31,185 bases of DNA from CAZHRJ01 sp964534765 (GTDB taxonomy: Bacteria; Lindowbacteria; 2-12-FULL-62-27), in assembly GCA_964534765.1 (NCBI GenBank), contig CAZHRJ010000020.1, positions 1 through 31,185 of the forward strand. Reading direction: 5' to 3'. The notes beneath the pieces were generated by a model, which saw only the letters and a program-made list of their open reading frames with translations, did not search any database and had not been told where the DNA came from. Below are positions 15,783 through 23,487 of this stretch, piece after piece. A program made the position numbers and the translations under genes. Every line of letters begins with the position of its first letter. Positions within the stretch are counted from its first letter, which is position 1.

Positions 15783-18700
15783 CTACTTCTTCTTGGATTT
15801 GCCGCCGGTACCGGTATCTCCGGATTGATTAGGGTTCTTTGTCCCCTGGTTGGGAGAGTTGTCGCGGCCCGATCCCTGCCCGGGATTGGTCCCGTCGCCA
15901 AGACCGGAGCGATTCTTGTCGTTGCCGGTTCCCTTGTCATCGCCCTTCCCTTTGCTATCACCTTTCCCCTTGTCATCGCCCTTCTCTTTGTCATCGCCCT
16001 TCCCCTTGTCGTCATCGCCTCCGTTGGACTTCCCATACCCTCTTGTCATGGTCCATGTGCCGGAACTTCCACCCTGCTCCCAGTCTCCGGAACAAGTGTC
16101 GGTATCCGAGCATATGCCGGACGCATATCCCGCCGGACACCATTTCACGGCGCTTCCGGGCTTGTTGGCATGGCCGGCAAGTTCAATCGCCACTACGCCG
16201 GTGGGGGCAATATACCCGCGTGACGTTCCGTCCTTCTGCTTGAAATACCCGCCCTTGTCGACCTTGACGACGCCTTCATTGTACTCCACGTTCAAATCCC
16301 CATTGTCGCCACATCGAAGATCGGTCAGGCCGGTCATCACGTGCTTGAGTTCCCAATTGCCCGCGTAGGCGCCCGGTTTGCCCTGCGTGATGCAACGCTT
16401 CTTCCGGTCGTGCGGTACCTCGACCGCCAGCGTGACCGCTGTCTGGTTTCCGGAGGCGTCGGTGGCGGCGTACGTAATGAGATAGATCCGACAAACCGCC
16501 TTTTCGCCTTTGGTCGCGCGGAGCTGGAAATTCAGGTCCATCGTGCCATACTTGGCGTCGACAATATCCTCCCGCCGCTGTTTCTTCCGCTGATCAGCAT
16601 CGCCCTTGGAAGATTTGCCCTTCTTGTCCTTCTCCATCTCCTGGATCGTGATGGATACCAGAGACAACTTGGGCCGCAGGTCGCACGAGTCCGACAGTTT
16701 GAGCACTGACACCTGAACCGGCATCAGCTTTTTGTTCGGCGGCCACAGGATGCCGTCGTAGGGCCGTGTCACCCGCATAACCAGATTGGGCGGCGTCGAA
16801 TCCTGAACCGTCACCATCACATCGTCGGTGGCGGATAGCTTGCTGTTGCTGACTGTCAGGACAATCTTGTGCGTGCCCTTGGAAAGCTTGACGAGCGGCT
16901 GCATCCCCGTGGCGGCCCCGAATGACCCGGACCACGCATACGTCAGCGGCTGAGAGGGCGCATTGGGATCGACGGACTTTGATCCGTCCAGCCGGACGGT
17001 CGTGCCGGCATGTGAGGCACACTCCATCGTCTGGTCCGGCCCGGCGTTCGGGACCGGCGCAAGCACCTTCGGAGATGACGGGATCGCATACCGAAGCAAC
17101 ATCACTTCGTTCTGCCCGACGGCGTTTCCGGGCGCCGTCGCGAAACTCCTCGCCTCGCCCACAACATACAAATCGACTCCATCACTTGCCGCGCCGTTGG
17201 CGATCTCGTCCTTCAGCCCGCCGAACAACGACTTCGACAACACATTCCCCGTGACTGGATCGATTTCACAGACGTACGCGTCCGAACCGCCCGCGCCATC
17301 GCTTTTCGTGGATCCAACGGCGAACAGACGCTGGCCGATACCGATTACACCGCTGAGCCGGTCCTCTGTTGCGCCGCCCCACGTTTTGCTCCAGACCAGA
17401 TTTCCGGCCTCGTCGTACTTCTGGATGAGAAAATCCTCCGAACCGGCAACGCCAGGACTTAGGGTATTACCGGCGGCATAGATCGCGCCGCCGACAGCCG
17501 TGACGCCTCGAAAAAATCCGGCCACGGTTGCAGGCCGACGGCGCCAGACCCGGTTGAGATTGGAATCAAACCTGGCCAGAACCGGCCGATGGACCGCATC
17601 CTCACCGGAGACTTGATAACTGTAACCGGCGGTGTAGACATTTCCGTTCAGAGTCGTCACCGCGCTGCCCTCGCTGAAGCCCGGGCCGCTGACAGCGCAA
17701 CTGCGGGTGAAGTTTGGTTCGAATCCTGCTTCCGTCGCCATGGCAATCGGCAGGCCCGTCGAGTGGAATTTGCCAAGAATGAATTTGGCGTAGGAACAGG
17801 GTTCCCCAAGGCCCGTCGCATAGACCACCGGCATATTTCCCTCGACCGTTATCGTCGCCGCCTGGAGAATCTCATGGCCGGTATAAGCGAAGAACTTCGG
17901 TTTTGCCACCGTCGCCGGCATCGGCGAGGAAGAGCCGGTCTGATACATCGCGATCACGGCCTTCTTTTCCTTGCCGCCGACACCGTCCGTGGTCTGTGAA
18001 TAACTGGTGCCCGGATAATACGTCCACTGATCGGTAGATGCCACGCCCCAAAAAATGTCCGTGCCGGCAATTCCGCCTGCATTCCCGCTGGGCCATCGGG
18101 CGGACCATGAGGGCGACGATGCCGGCGGGATTGGATACGTCATCGCCATGGCCTCCACGGCGTTCACCTCGTCCGCCGTGACGGTTCCGTCATGACCGGA
18201 AAGGTGAATTTTGCCGCCGCCGATCGAGATGCCCGTGCCGCGCTGATCGCCCACGCCGCCAAAGAAGGTGGAACTCTTCAACGTCAAACCCTCCCCACCA
18301 CCGCCGGCCGAGCGCTGCCAGATGTGGATTTTTCCCTGATAGGACCCCGACCACCCCACGAATGCCAGCGTTTTGCCGTCAGATGAAAAGGCGCACCGAA
18401 AAACGCTGTCCCTGCCGGAGACGGTGCCTCTCTGAATAACGGCGGCGGTCTGAAGATCCCACAACACCCACAAACTGCTATGACCGGTCGCGACCAGAGT
18501 CCTGCCGCTTGGAGAAAAGGCGATTTCCGTAAACGTATGCGCGGGAGCGGGGCTGGTCAGCGTCTTTAATAGCGCGCCGCTTTGCGCATCCCAGATCAGA
18601 ATCTGATATTCCGTCAACCAATTGTTTGGATCATAATGACCGGTCGATACGGCGATCGTCTTTCCATCCGGGGAAAATCTGACGTCGCCCACACTTCTGA

Positions 18701-19421
18701 TGACTCCGCTGCTCAGCCTCGGGATAGTCAGCGTCAGCTTGAGCGATCCGGTCTGCGCATCCCAGAGCTTCACTTCACCCAAGCCGTCCGATTGGTCGCC
18801 GGCGGTGGCCACGGTCCGGTTATCCGGAGAAAAGTCCCCTCGTTCGTAGCCGTTAATTCTGTAGTGACCCGTCTCGATGGTTCTGAGAATGTTCCATGTC
18901 GAGACATCGCGCAAAATCAGAAGCGTATTGCCGCCCCCTAGATCGGAGCTGTGGCTTGCCAGAGCCTTTCCGTCGGGAGAGAACCGAACCGATCTGAGCA
19001 CATTTCTATCGCCCGTCAATGTTTTGAGCAATTCCCCCGTATGGGGGTTTGAAATCCTTACCGTTCCGTTATCTCCGCCGATGCTGGCCACTAACCGGCC
19101 ATCCGCAGATAACGTCGCGGTATACTGGCGGTCTACCACAAAGCTTCGCACGAGCGCACCCTGATCCACATCCCAAATCTTGACTGTGTAGTCCACGCTC
19201 CCGACGCTCATCAAAAATCGGGCGTCAGGAAAAAAAGCCAGTCCCTGCGGCGTCGAGCCCGGGTGACCATCCATTGTCTTCACATACGTGAATGTGTCCG
19301 CGGCCGATGGCATAGCAGTATAGGCGGAACCGACAGCCACGCCTGTGAATACGGGGCAAAGCCATACCGCCAACGTCCACGCAACCATATGCAACCCAAT
19401 GATATTCATCTTACGATTCAT
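15783..19421 (-). CDS. Large exported WD40 / beta-propeller / PKD protein, candidate T2SS client
   Basis: A 1212-residue protein. The N-terminus is signal-peptide-like (MNRK then VAWTLAVWLCPVFTGVAVGSA). About residues 45-375 are WD40 repeats with KIWDVDQG, KLWDAQTG and LIWDAQSG strands and RFSPDGK turns. A second propeller-like region follows (about 540-790, e.g. FLIQKYDEAGNLVWSKTWGG). Then comes a PKD-type domain (NAGPDQTMECAS onward) and a beta-rich part with LWPPNKKLMPV. A Lys-rich insert interrupts it. The C-terminus has Cys-containing beta segments and a Gly/Asp/Lys low-complexity tail. The start has AGGGGGG 8 nt upstream. It lies between the two T2SS blocks on the same strand, so it may be secreted by them. 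Function is unknown. Confidence 0.85.
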   Translation of the reverse strand: MNRKMNIIGLHMVAWTLAVWLCPVFTGVAVGSAYTAMPSAADTFTYVKTMDGHPGSTPQGLAFFPDARFLMSVGSVDYTVKIWDVDQGALVRSFVVDRQYTATLSADGRLVASIGGDNGTVRISNPHTGELLKTLTGDRNVLRSVRFSPDGKALASHSSDLGGGNTLLILRDVSTWNILRTIETGHYRINGYERGDFSPDNRTVATAGDQSDGLGEVKLWDAQTGSLKLTLTIPRLSSGVIRSVGDVRFSPDGKTIAVSTGHYDPNNWLTEYQILIWDAQSGALLKTLTSPAPAHTFTEIAFSPSGRTLVATGHSSLWVLWDLQTAAVIQRGTVSGRDSVFRCAFSSDGKTLAFVGWSGSYQGKIHIWQRSAGGGGEGLTLKSSTFFGGVGDQRGTGISIGGGKIHLSGHDGTVTADEVNAVEAMAMTYPIPPASSPSWSARWPSGNAGGIAGTDIFWGVASTDQWTYYPGTSYSQTTDGVGGKEKKAVIAMYQTGSSSPMPATVAKPKFFAYTGHEILQAATITVEGNMPVVYATGLGEPCSYAKFILGKFHSTGLPIAMATEAGFEPNFTRSCAVSGPGFSEGSAVTTLNGNVYTAGYSYQVSGEDAVHRPVLARFDSNLNRVWRRRPATVAGFFRGVTAVGGAIYAAGNTLSPGVAGSEDFLIQKYDEAGNLVWSKTWGGATEDRLSGVIGIGQRLFAVGSTKSDGAGGSDAYVCEIDPVTGNVLSKSLFGGLKDEIANGAASDGVDLYVVGEARSFATAPGNAVGQNEVMLLRYAIPSSPKVLAPVPNAGPDQTMECASHAGTTVRLDGSKSVDPNAPSQPLTYAWSGSFGAATGMQPLVKLSKGTHKIVLTVSNSKLSATDDVMVTVQDSTPPNLVMRVTRPYDGILWPPNKKLMPVQVSVLKLSDSCDLRPKLSLVSITIQEMEKDKKGKSSKGDADQRKKQRREDIVDAKYGTMDLNFQLRATKGEKAVCRIYLITYAATDASGNQTAVTLAVEVPHDRKKRCITQGKPGAYAGNWELKHVMTGLTDLRCGDNGDLNVEYNEGVVKVDKGGYFKQKDGTSRGYIAPTGVVAIELAGHANKPGSAVKWCPAGYASGICSDTDTCSGDWEQGGSSGTWTMTRGYGKSNGGDDDKGKGDDKEKGDDKGKGDSKGKGDDKGTGNDKNRSGLGDGTNPGQGSGRDNSPNQGTKNPNQSGDTGTGGKSKKK
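15934..16005 (-). repeat. Four 18-bp tandem repeats encoding the KG-D-D-K tail
   Basis: Four imperfect 18-bp units (starts 15934, 15952, 15970, 15988; plus-strand form TTGTCATCGCCCTTCCCC) encode six-residue units of the type DKGKGD in the C-terminal tail of the WD40 protein. The unit length keeps the frame, so copy number can change without breaking the gene. Confidence 0.85.
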
Positions 19422-19716
19422 GTCTGAATCCCCCCTTGCCTATTTCAAATGGAACCTGCGTCCATTTGCTGTTCGAATCATCCACTTGCCACATCGCGGC
19501 AATGAGTCTATATCTGCAAACTCCATGACTAAAATTACAATTACCAAAGAATTTTTGTAACTCGCTGATTCCTAAAGGCTACAGTCGGATCTCATCGTAC
19601 TTGATCCAAGTCAAATTAACGAGGTACGGTATGATAAAAGATGTAGGTGTGTACTCTTGTAGACATCGAAAAGAAATTATCCGACGGCGTCAGAACACAT
19701 ACCGCCACACTCATTT
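19422..19716. other. AT-rich intergenic region upstream of the WD40 protein gene
   Basis: This 295-bp gap between the gspK stop and the WD40 protein start is more AT-rich than its surroundings. It ends in a strong minus-strand Shine-Dalgarno sequence (AAGGGGGGATT). A TATAGA -10-like box near 19510 (minus) has only a poor -35, so no promoter is called. No terminator for gspK and no supported ORF was found. Confidence 0.5.
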
Positions 19717-20661
19717 CTAGGACCAAAACTCCCATACATATATTTGGCGGGAGACGCGGCGCAAAAGCGCATACACCGACACAGACATCGAACCGGATCT
19801 GGACGCGGTGGATTCAACGAGAAACCATGACGATGTGAGTGTCCATTGCGGCCTGAATACGTCGTACCGGGAAGGGCCGAGGAGGGACGAAAGACCATCG
19901 AGACTGGACCAAGCAGCGGTCGAGCGTTTTTCCATGATCGAATTGACTTCGGCGGGGGTCAATCCCATCGCCAGCAGTACCAGCGGCGGCGCGGTGTTGA
20001 TATTGACGCGGGTATCTCCGATGACTGTGGCGCTTTCGGAAAAAGAGTATGTTGAATTTCCGTAACCGGCTTTGCGCTCAAACAGATCCGCCGGGACGCC
20101 GCGGATGCGTAGAATTTCCTCCAGTGAATCCAGCGGCGCGTTTTTTGCGCCGTGGGGATATCCATTGGATTGGTAATAGTCCGATTCCGCGCCGTTCATC
20201 CGGTGCAGCTCACCGGTGTCGATCCAGTCCTGGATGCTGGCGACCAGGACGCTTCGCTCTTCAGTCTTCATCCCAAATTGCTTGAACAATTCCAACAACA
20301 CCGGCGCGGTCGCCTGGTTGATGTTGATTTTGCCCGCCTCGTCCGTGACACGTACGCCGACACCCCAGCCGCCGATGGTGTCGGCGCAGGCGGACCAATC
20401 GTTCCACGATTCAAACAGCGTGTCGGGCGAGCCGGTGTCGGCGCCGAGTCTGGCCTTGACCCGCTCGATGCCCGATTCCGCCGCATAAAATCCGGAAAGG
20501 CCGTCCTCGCCGGTCCGGGTCCGAGCGGCGGCGTTTCGCGCGAGCTGGGAATATTCAAGAGATAAAACGGCAAGGACAGACAACATCACAAGCGCGACAA
20601 TCAGGATGAATCCGCCTTCCATGCCTCTTTTGGAAATGGGGGGGCCGATTTTCATGTTCAT
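19717..20661 (-). CDS. gspK: T2SS minor pseudopilin GspK
   Basis: A 314-residue minor pseudopilin, the large one that caps the pseudopilus tip with GspI and GspJ. The prepilin site is G^FILIVALVMLSVLAV. Position 5 of the mature form is Val, not Glu, as is usual for GspK. The large alpha domain follows, with ININQATAPVLLELF and VNINTAPPLVLLAM repeats (helix-hairpin-helix-like SAM fold) typical of GspK. ATG 20661 overlaps the gspJ stop (ATGA at 20658-20661). The frame remains open upstream to 20808, but that stretch lies inside gspJ and lacks pilin features. It is the last T2SS gene of this block. Confidence 0.92.
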   Translation of the reverse strand: MNMKIGPPISKRGMEGGFILIVALVMLSVLAVLSLEYSQLARNAAARTRTGEDGLSGFYAAESGIERVKARLGADTGSPDTLFESWNDWSACADTIGGWGVGVRVTDEAGKININQATAPVLLELFKQFGMKTEERSVLVASIQDWIDTGELHRMNGAESDYYQSNGYPHGAKNAPLDSLEEILRIRGVPADLFERKAGYGNSTYSFSESATVIGDTRVNINTAPPLVLLAMGLTPAEVNSIMEKRSTAAWSSLDGLSSLLGPSRYDVFRPQWTLTSSWFLVESTASRSGSMSVSVYALLRRVSRQIYVWEFWS

Positions 20662-21305
20662 GTATCCGACGAAGAATCCGCGGCTGACGTGAGAGCTTCC
20701 GGATCGACGCGAAGATACACGGCGGATTCGTACTGGCGGCCGTCTGGATGAAGGATCGTGAATTCCACATGGCGCGGTGGAGTGTCGGTCAACGAACTCA
20801 CCGGCCACTTCGCCGTCCTACGGTCGGCCGGAAGGACGAATGAAATGCCAAACCCGGTCACGTCACGGACGACCGGAAATGAAACGCCGCCCGCGCCGCC
20901 GACGGCGCTTCCCGGAGGCCACTGCCGATGAAACCAGATTTTGGGCGAGCCGTCCCGGGTTGAAACGGTAAATCCATTTTCCTCAAGACCCGCCCGCAAT
21001 TTTCTCAAAAAATGAATGGATGATCCGAGCGTCCCGGATTCCAATTTGACTTTGCCGGCCGCCGGACGCGCCGACCGCAGCGCGTCCACGAGTGTGTGCG
21101 CGGCAACGCGGTCTTCCCCGAGACCACGCAGCGCCCGCTTGCCCCTGCGGTACGCGTCTGTCCCGACCGCGAATGTCTGTGAGAGGACCACCGACACGAG
21201 GCCCATGAGCATGATGGCCAGAAGAAGTTCGATCAGAGTCAATCCAATTTCCCTTCCAGCCCATCCTGGCCCTTTCGATCCAGCGGGCGAGGCGTGGTTG
21301 GTCAT
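20658..21305 (-). CDS. gspJ: T2SS minor pseudopilin GspJ
   Basis: A 215-residue minor pseudopilin. A 20-residue basic leader ends at G before LTLIELLLAIMLMGLVSVV, with the mature Glu5 that guides assembly. The C-terminal part is a beta-rich domain containing GFGISFVLPADRR and HVEFTILHPDGRQYESAVYL, consistent with GspJ. Processing needs a prepilin peptidase, which is not in this window. The start overlaps the gspI stop (ATGA at 21302-21305) and the stop overlaps gspK, so I, J and K, the tip complex, should be made in equal amounts. Confidence 0.88.
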   Translation of the reverse strand: MTNHASPAGSKGPGWAGREIGLTLIELLLAIMLMGLVSVVLSQTFAVGTDAYRRGKRALRGLGEDRVAAHTLVDALRSARPAAGKVKLESGTLGSSIHFLRKLRAGLEENGFTVSTRDGSPKIWFHRQWPPGSAVGGAGGVSFPVVRDVTGFGISFVLPADRRTAKWPVSSLTDTPPRHVEFTILHPDGRQYESAVYLRVDPEALTSAADSSSDT

Positions 21306-21730
21306 GGCGAGTACCGTTCCGTGTTCAGAGTCAGCATCCCGTCCCGGCTCGTGATGATCAACTCAATCTGGACCATCACGGTCGTATCGGACCACCGAGG
21401 GCGATGAAACTGCGCTGTCCAGGACACATCGTCATTGGGGCCGGACAGCGCGCCGGTCAATCTACCGCTCAGCTTGCCGGCTGATGCAAACTTCTTCTGG
21501 GCGATCACTTTTTCCATGACGCCCTCGGCCAGGATCGCCAGCCGTTCGTGAGATTGAGCGTGGGCCAGAAGCCGGTGGGAGGATGCCTGTGATTGAAGAA
21601 CGGTCAGAACCCCGATCGCCACGATGACCATCGCGACCAGAACTTCAAGAAGGGTCATCCCCGCTCTTGATATTTTGGACTGTGAATTGCGGATTGCAAG
21701 TTTTGATTCAGCAGAAGTCTCAAATCCCAA
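21302..21730 (-). CDS. gspI: T2SS minor pseudopilin GspI, non-ATG start
   Basis: A minor pseudopilin with the mature sequence MTLLEVLVAMVIVAIGVLTV (Glu5 present) preceded by the cleavage context SRAG, then a small beta domain ending TLNTERYSP. The start is a problem. A leader is needed before the Gly, but the only conventional start codon between the gspG stop and the cleavage site is TTG 21730, which has no clear Shine-Dalgarno sequence and gives a 24-residue leader. Starting at ATG 21658 would remove the leader and cleavage site. Reading further upstream overlaps gspG. Translation may depend on coupling with gspG, whose stop is 11 bp before the TTG. Confidence 0.8.
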   Translation of the reverse strand: MGFETSAESKLAIRNSQSKISRAGMTLLEVLVAMVIVAIGVLTVLQSQASSHRLLAHAQSHERLAILAEGVMEKVIAQKKFASAGKLSGRLTGALSGPNDDVSWTAQFHRPRWSDTTVMVQIELIITSRDGMLTLNTERYSP

Positions 21731-21741
21731 ATCCGAAAGTT

Positions 21742-22176
21742 TTATTCGGCGGACTCCCAGCTCTTGATGTCCCTGTCTTCCCCGGCGCCGCCGTCCCGGC
21801 CGTCGCGGCCGAGGGAATAGAGATCGTACGTCTCGGCGTTGACCTTGCCGGGGCTGAAATACTTGTAGGGCCTTCCCCACGGATCCTTCGGAACCCGCTT
21901 TTTGAGGTAAGGCCCTTTCCAGCCGGCCGGCACCGGCGGGATGGACGGCTTTTTGACGAGTGCCTCGAGTCCCTGCTGGGTGGAGGGAAAGTAGCTGTTG
22001 TCGAGGCGGTACGTTTCAAGTGAAGTGGAGAGCATTTCGATTTGAGAGGCGGCGGCGGCCGACTTGGCCTGGCCGGTACGCTGAAAAAGCTGGGGCGCCA
22101 CAAGGGCCGCCAGAACGCCGATGATGATGATGACAACCAGAATTTCAACCAGAGTGAACCCGGACTGCCTCCTCAT
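21742..22176 (-). CDS. gspG: T2SS major pseudopilin GspG
   Basis: A 144-residue major pseudopilin, the main subunit of the pseudopilus. The leader MRRQSG is cut before FTLVEILVVIIIIGVLAALV (Glu5 present). The body has the GspG hallmarks YPSTQQGLEALV-like (here FPSTQQGLEALV), GPYLKK-RVPKDPWGRPY, and the C-terminal calcium-site loop around LYSLGRDGRDGGAGED. ATG 22176 is chosen because GGAGGT stands 4 nt upstream. A GTG at 22188 is inside that ribosome-binding site. It has its own strong promoter and is followed within 11 bp by gspI. No gspH was found between G and I. Confidence 0.95.
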   Translation of the reverse strand: MRRQSGFTLVEILVVIIIIGVLAALVAPQLFQRTGQAKSAAAASQIEMLSTSLETYRLDNSYFPSTQQGLEALVKKPSIPPVPAGWKGPYLKKRVPKDPWGRPYKYFSPGKVNAETYDLYSLGRDGRDGGAGEDRDIKSWESAE

Positions 22177-22179
22177 GGT

Positions 22180-22185
22180 CACCTC
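22180..22185 (-). promoter_or_regulatory. Ribosome-binding site that fixes the gspG start
   Basis: GGAGGT, four bases before ATG 22176 on the minus strand, is a near-perfect Shine-Dalgarno sequence. It overlaps the in-frame GTG at 22188, which is therefore unlikely to be the start. Confidence 0.75.
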
Positions 22186-22228
22186 CACATGATCTCGCTG
22201 TGATTCATCGCCTCTCGATTAGCGCCGC

Positions 22229-22257
22229 ATTATTGCATTGTCGCACTGCTGGGTCAA
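22229..22257 (-). promoter_or_regulatory. Strong sigma-70-type promoter for the major pseudopilin gene
   Basis: On the minus strand TTGACC (22257-22252), a 17-bp spacer and AATAAT (22234-22229) match the consensus at five of six positions in each box. The predicted transcript would start near 22222, leaving a leader of about 46 nt that includes GGAGGT. It lies in the 87-bp gap between gspF and gspG and could give GspG the higher dosage a major pseudopilin needs. Confidence 0.7.
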
Positions 22258-22263
22258 TCAAAT

Positions 22264-23466
22264 CTATCCGCCGCCCATCCTCATCATCGGCAGCAGCACG
22301 GCGGCGAAAATAAACCCAACGACGACGGCCAGACCGACGATCATCACCGGCTCCAGTAGTGACATCATCGCCTTCGACCGCGTCCGAACCTGAGCCTCGA
22401 AAACCTCTCCGGCGCGGTCCAGCATGTCGGTCAGGTTGCCCGCGTTTTCACCGACGGCGATCAGGCGAAGCAGGAGGCCCGGAAAGAGCGGGCTTTGGAG
22501 GCTTTCTGAAACGCCGCGGCCCACACGCACCGACTCGACCGCCTCGCCGATTTTCAGCCGCATCGCCCGGTTCTGCACTATGGTCTCCAGTATGTCCAGC
22601 GCGCGCAAAACCGGAAGGCCGCCGGAAAGAAGGGCCGATAGCGTCCGGGCGATGCGCGCCGACTCCATCTTCCGCCAGAGATCGCCGATCAGGGGTACGC
22701 TTAGAAGATGGCGGTGTACGGCAAGGCGCACATCGGGATTTTGATAGCGTTTGAAGGCCAGCACACCCAAGGCCGCCACGGCCGGAAGAATCCAGAGTCC
22801 GTGCGACTGGATCTGCGCGCTGGCGCCCAAAAGAAATCTCGTCGGAAGGGGCAGCTGCGTCTCCATGTCCTCAAAAACCGCTGCGAATTTCGGAAGAACG
22901 AAAAAAACAAGAAAGAAAACGCACAGAATCCCGACCGCCAGCATCACGGCCGGATAGATCAGGGCCGAAAGAAGCTCCGACCGGAGCGTCCTCATCTCGT
23001 CGAGATACTTCGACAGCCTCTCCAGGATGGGACCCAGTTGACCGCTTTCCTCCCCGGCCGCCACAAGCCCCACCACCATCGGCGGAAAACAGTTCGGGTG
23101 GCGCGTCAGAGCCGTCGAGAACGCCGAGCCTCCCCGAAGCTCGTTCTTTACGTCCGACCAGGCCTCTTTGAAAACAGCTGACTCCGCCAGTCCCTCCATT
23201 TCGCCAACTGCGGTCAGGAGCGGCAGACCGCCGGTCAGAAGTTTGGCCAGTTCCCCCATCGATTCCGCAAGCTCAGCCAGAGAGCCCCGCCGGCGAATGC
23301 CCTGACCCGGCAAGCCGGACTCCTCCCCCTCGATGCTGATGGGATACAACTTCCGGGACATCAAGGCCGAAAACGCCTCTTCTTTTTTCTGCGCGCTGAT
23401 GACGCCGTCCGTGATTTTCCCGTCAAGACCGGCCGCACGGTATTTGAATGAGATCAGGGGGGTCAT
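22264..23466 (-). CDS. gspF: T2SS inner-membrane platform protein GspF
   Basis: A 400-residue polytopic platform protein with two homologous GspF domains. The N-terminus (ISFKYRAAGLDGKITDGVIS) is typical. The first T2SSF domain is at about 70-190 (ELAKLLTGGLPLLTAVGEM, GLVAAGEESGQL) with membrane helices near 160-185. The second is at about 270-395 (ARTLSALLSGGLPVLRALDI, LIAVGENAGNLTDMLDRA) and ends in the helix PVMIVGLAVVVGFIFAAVLLPM. ATG 23466 lies inside the left inverted repeat of the RAYT element and overlaps its stop (ATGA). The nearest native alternative is weak: a CTG three codons in. Gene length and N-terminus look normal, so the insertion seems to have kept the gene intact. Confidence 0.93.
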   Translation of the reverse strand: MTPLISFKYRAAGLDGKITDGVISAQKKEEAFSALMSRKLYPISIEGEESGLPGQGIRRRGSLAELAESMGELAKLLTGGLPLLTAVGEMEGLAESAVFKEAWSDVKNELRGGSAFSTALTRHPNCFPPMVVGLVAAGEESGQLGPILERLSKYLDEMRTLRSELLSALIYPAVMLAVGILCVFFLVFFVLPKFAAVFEDMETQLPLPTRFLLGASAQIQSHGLWILPAVAALGVLAFKRYQNPDVRLAVHRHLLSVPLIGDLWRKMESARIARTLSALLSGGLPVLRALDILETIVQNRAMRLKIGEAVESVRVGRGVSESLQSPLFPGLLLRLIAVGENAGNLTDMLDRAGEVFEAQVRTRSKAMMSLLEPVMIVGLAVVVGFIFAAVLLPMMRMGGG

Positions 23467-23487
23467 TCCGCCACTTTACCACTTTGG
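23459..23487 (+). repeat. Left terminal inverted repeat of the RAYT element
   Basis: A 29-nt repeat, GGGGTCATTCCGCC followed by two CCACTTT-type units. It is the reverse complement of 24496-24524 except at 23478 (A here; 24505 is C). It contains the transposase stop codon and the gspF ATG. Confidence 0.9.

Noticed and set aside
15766..15785. GAGTTCGAGTC resembling a tRNA T-arm
   Set aside because: The flanking bases cannot form the T-stem, and no anticodon or acceptor arm is present.
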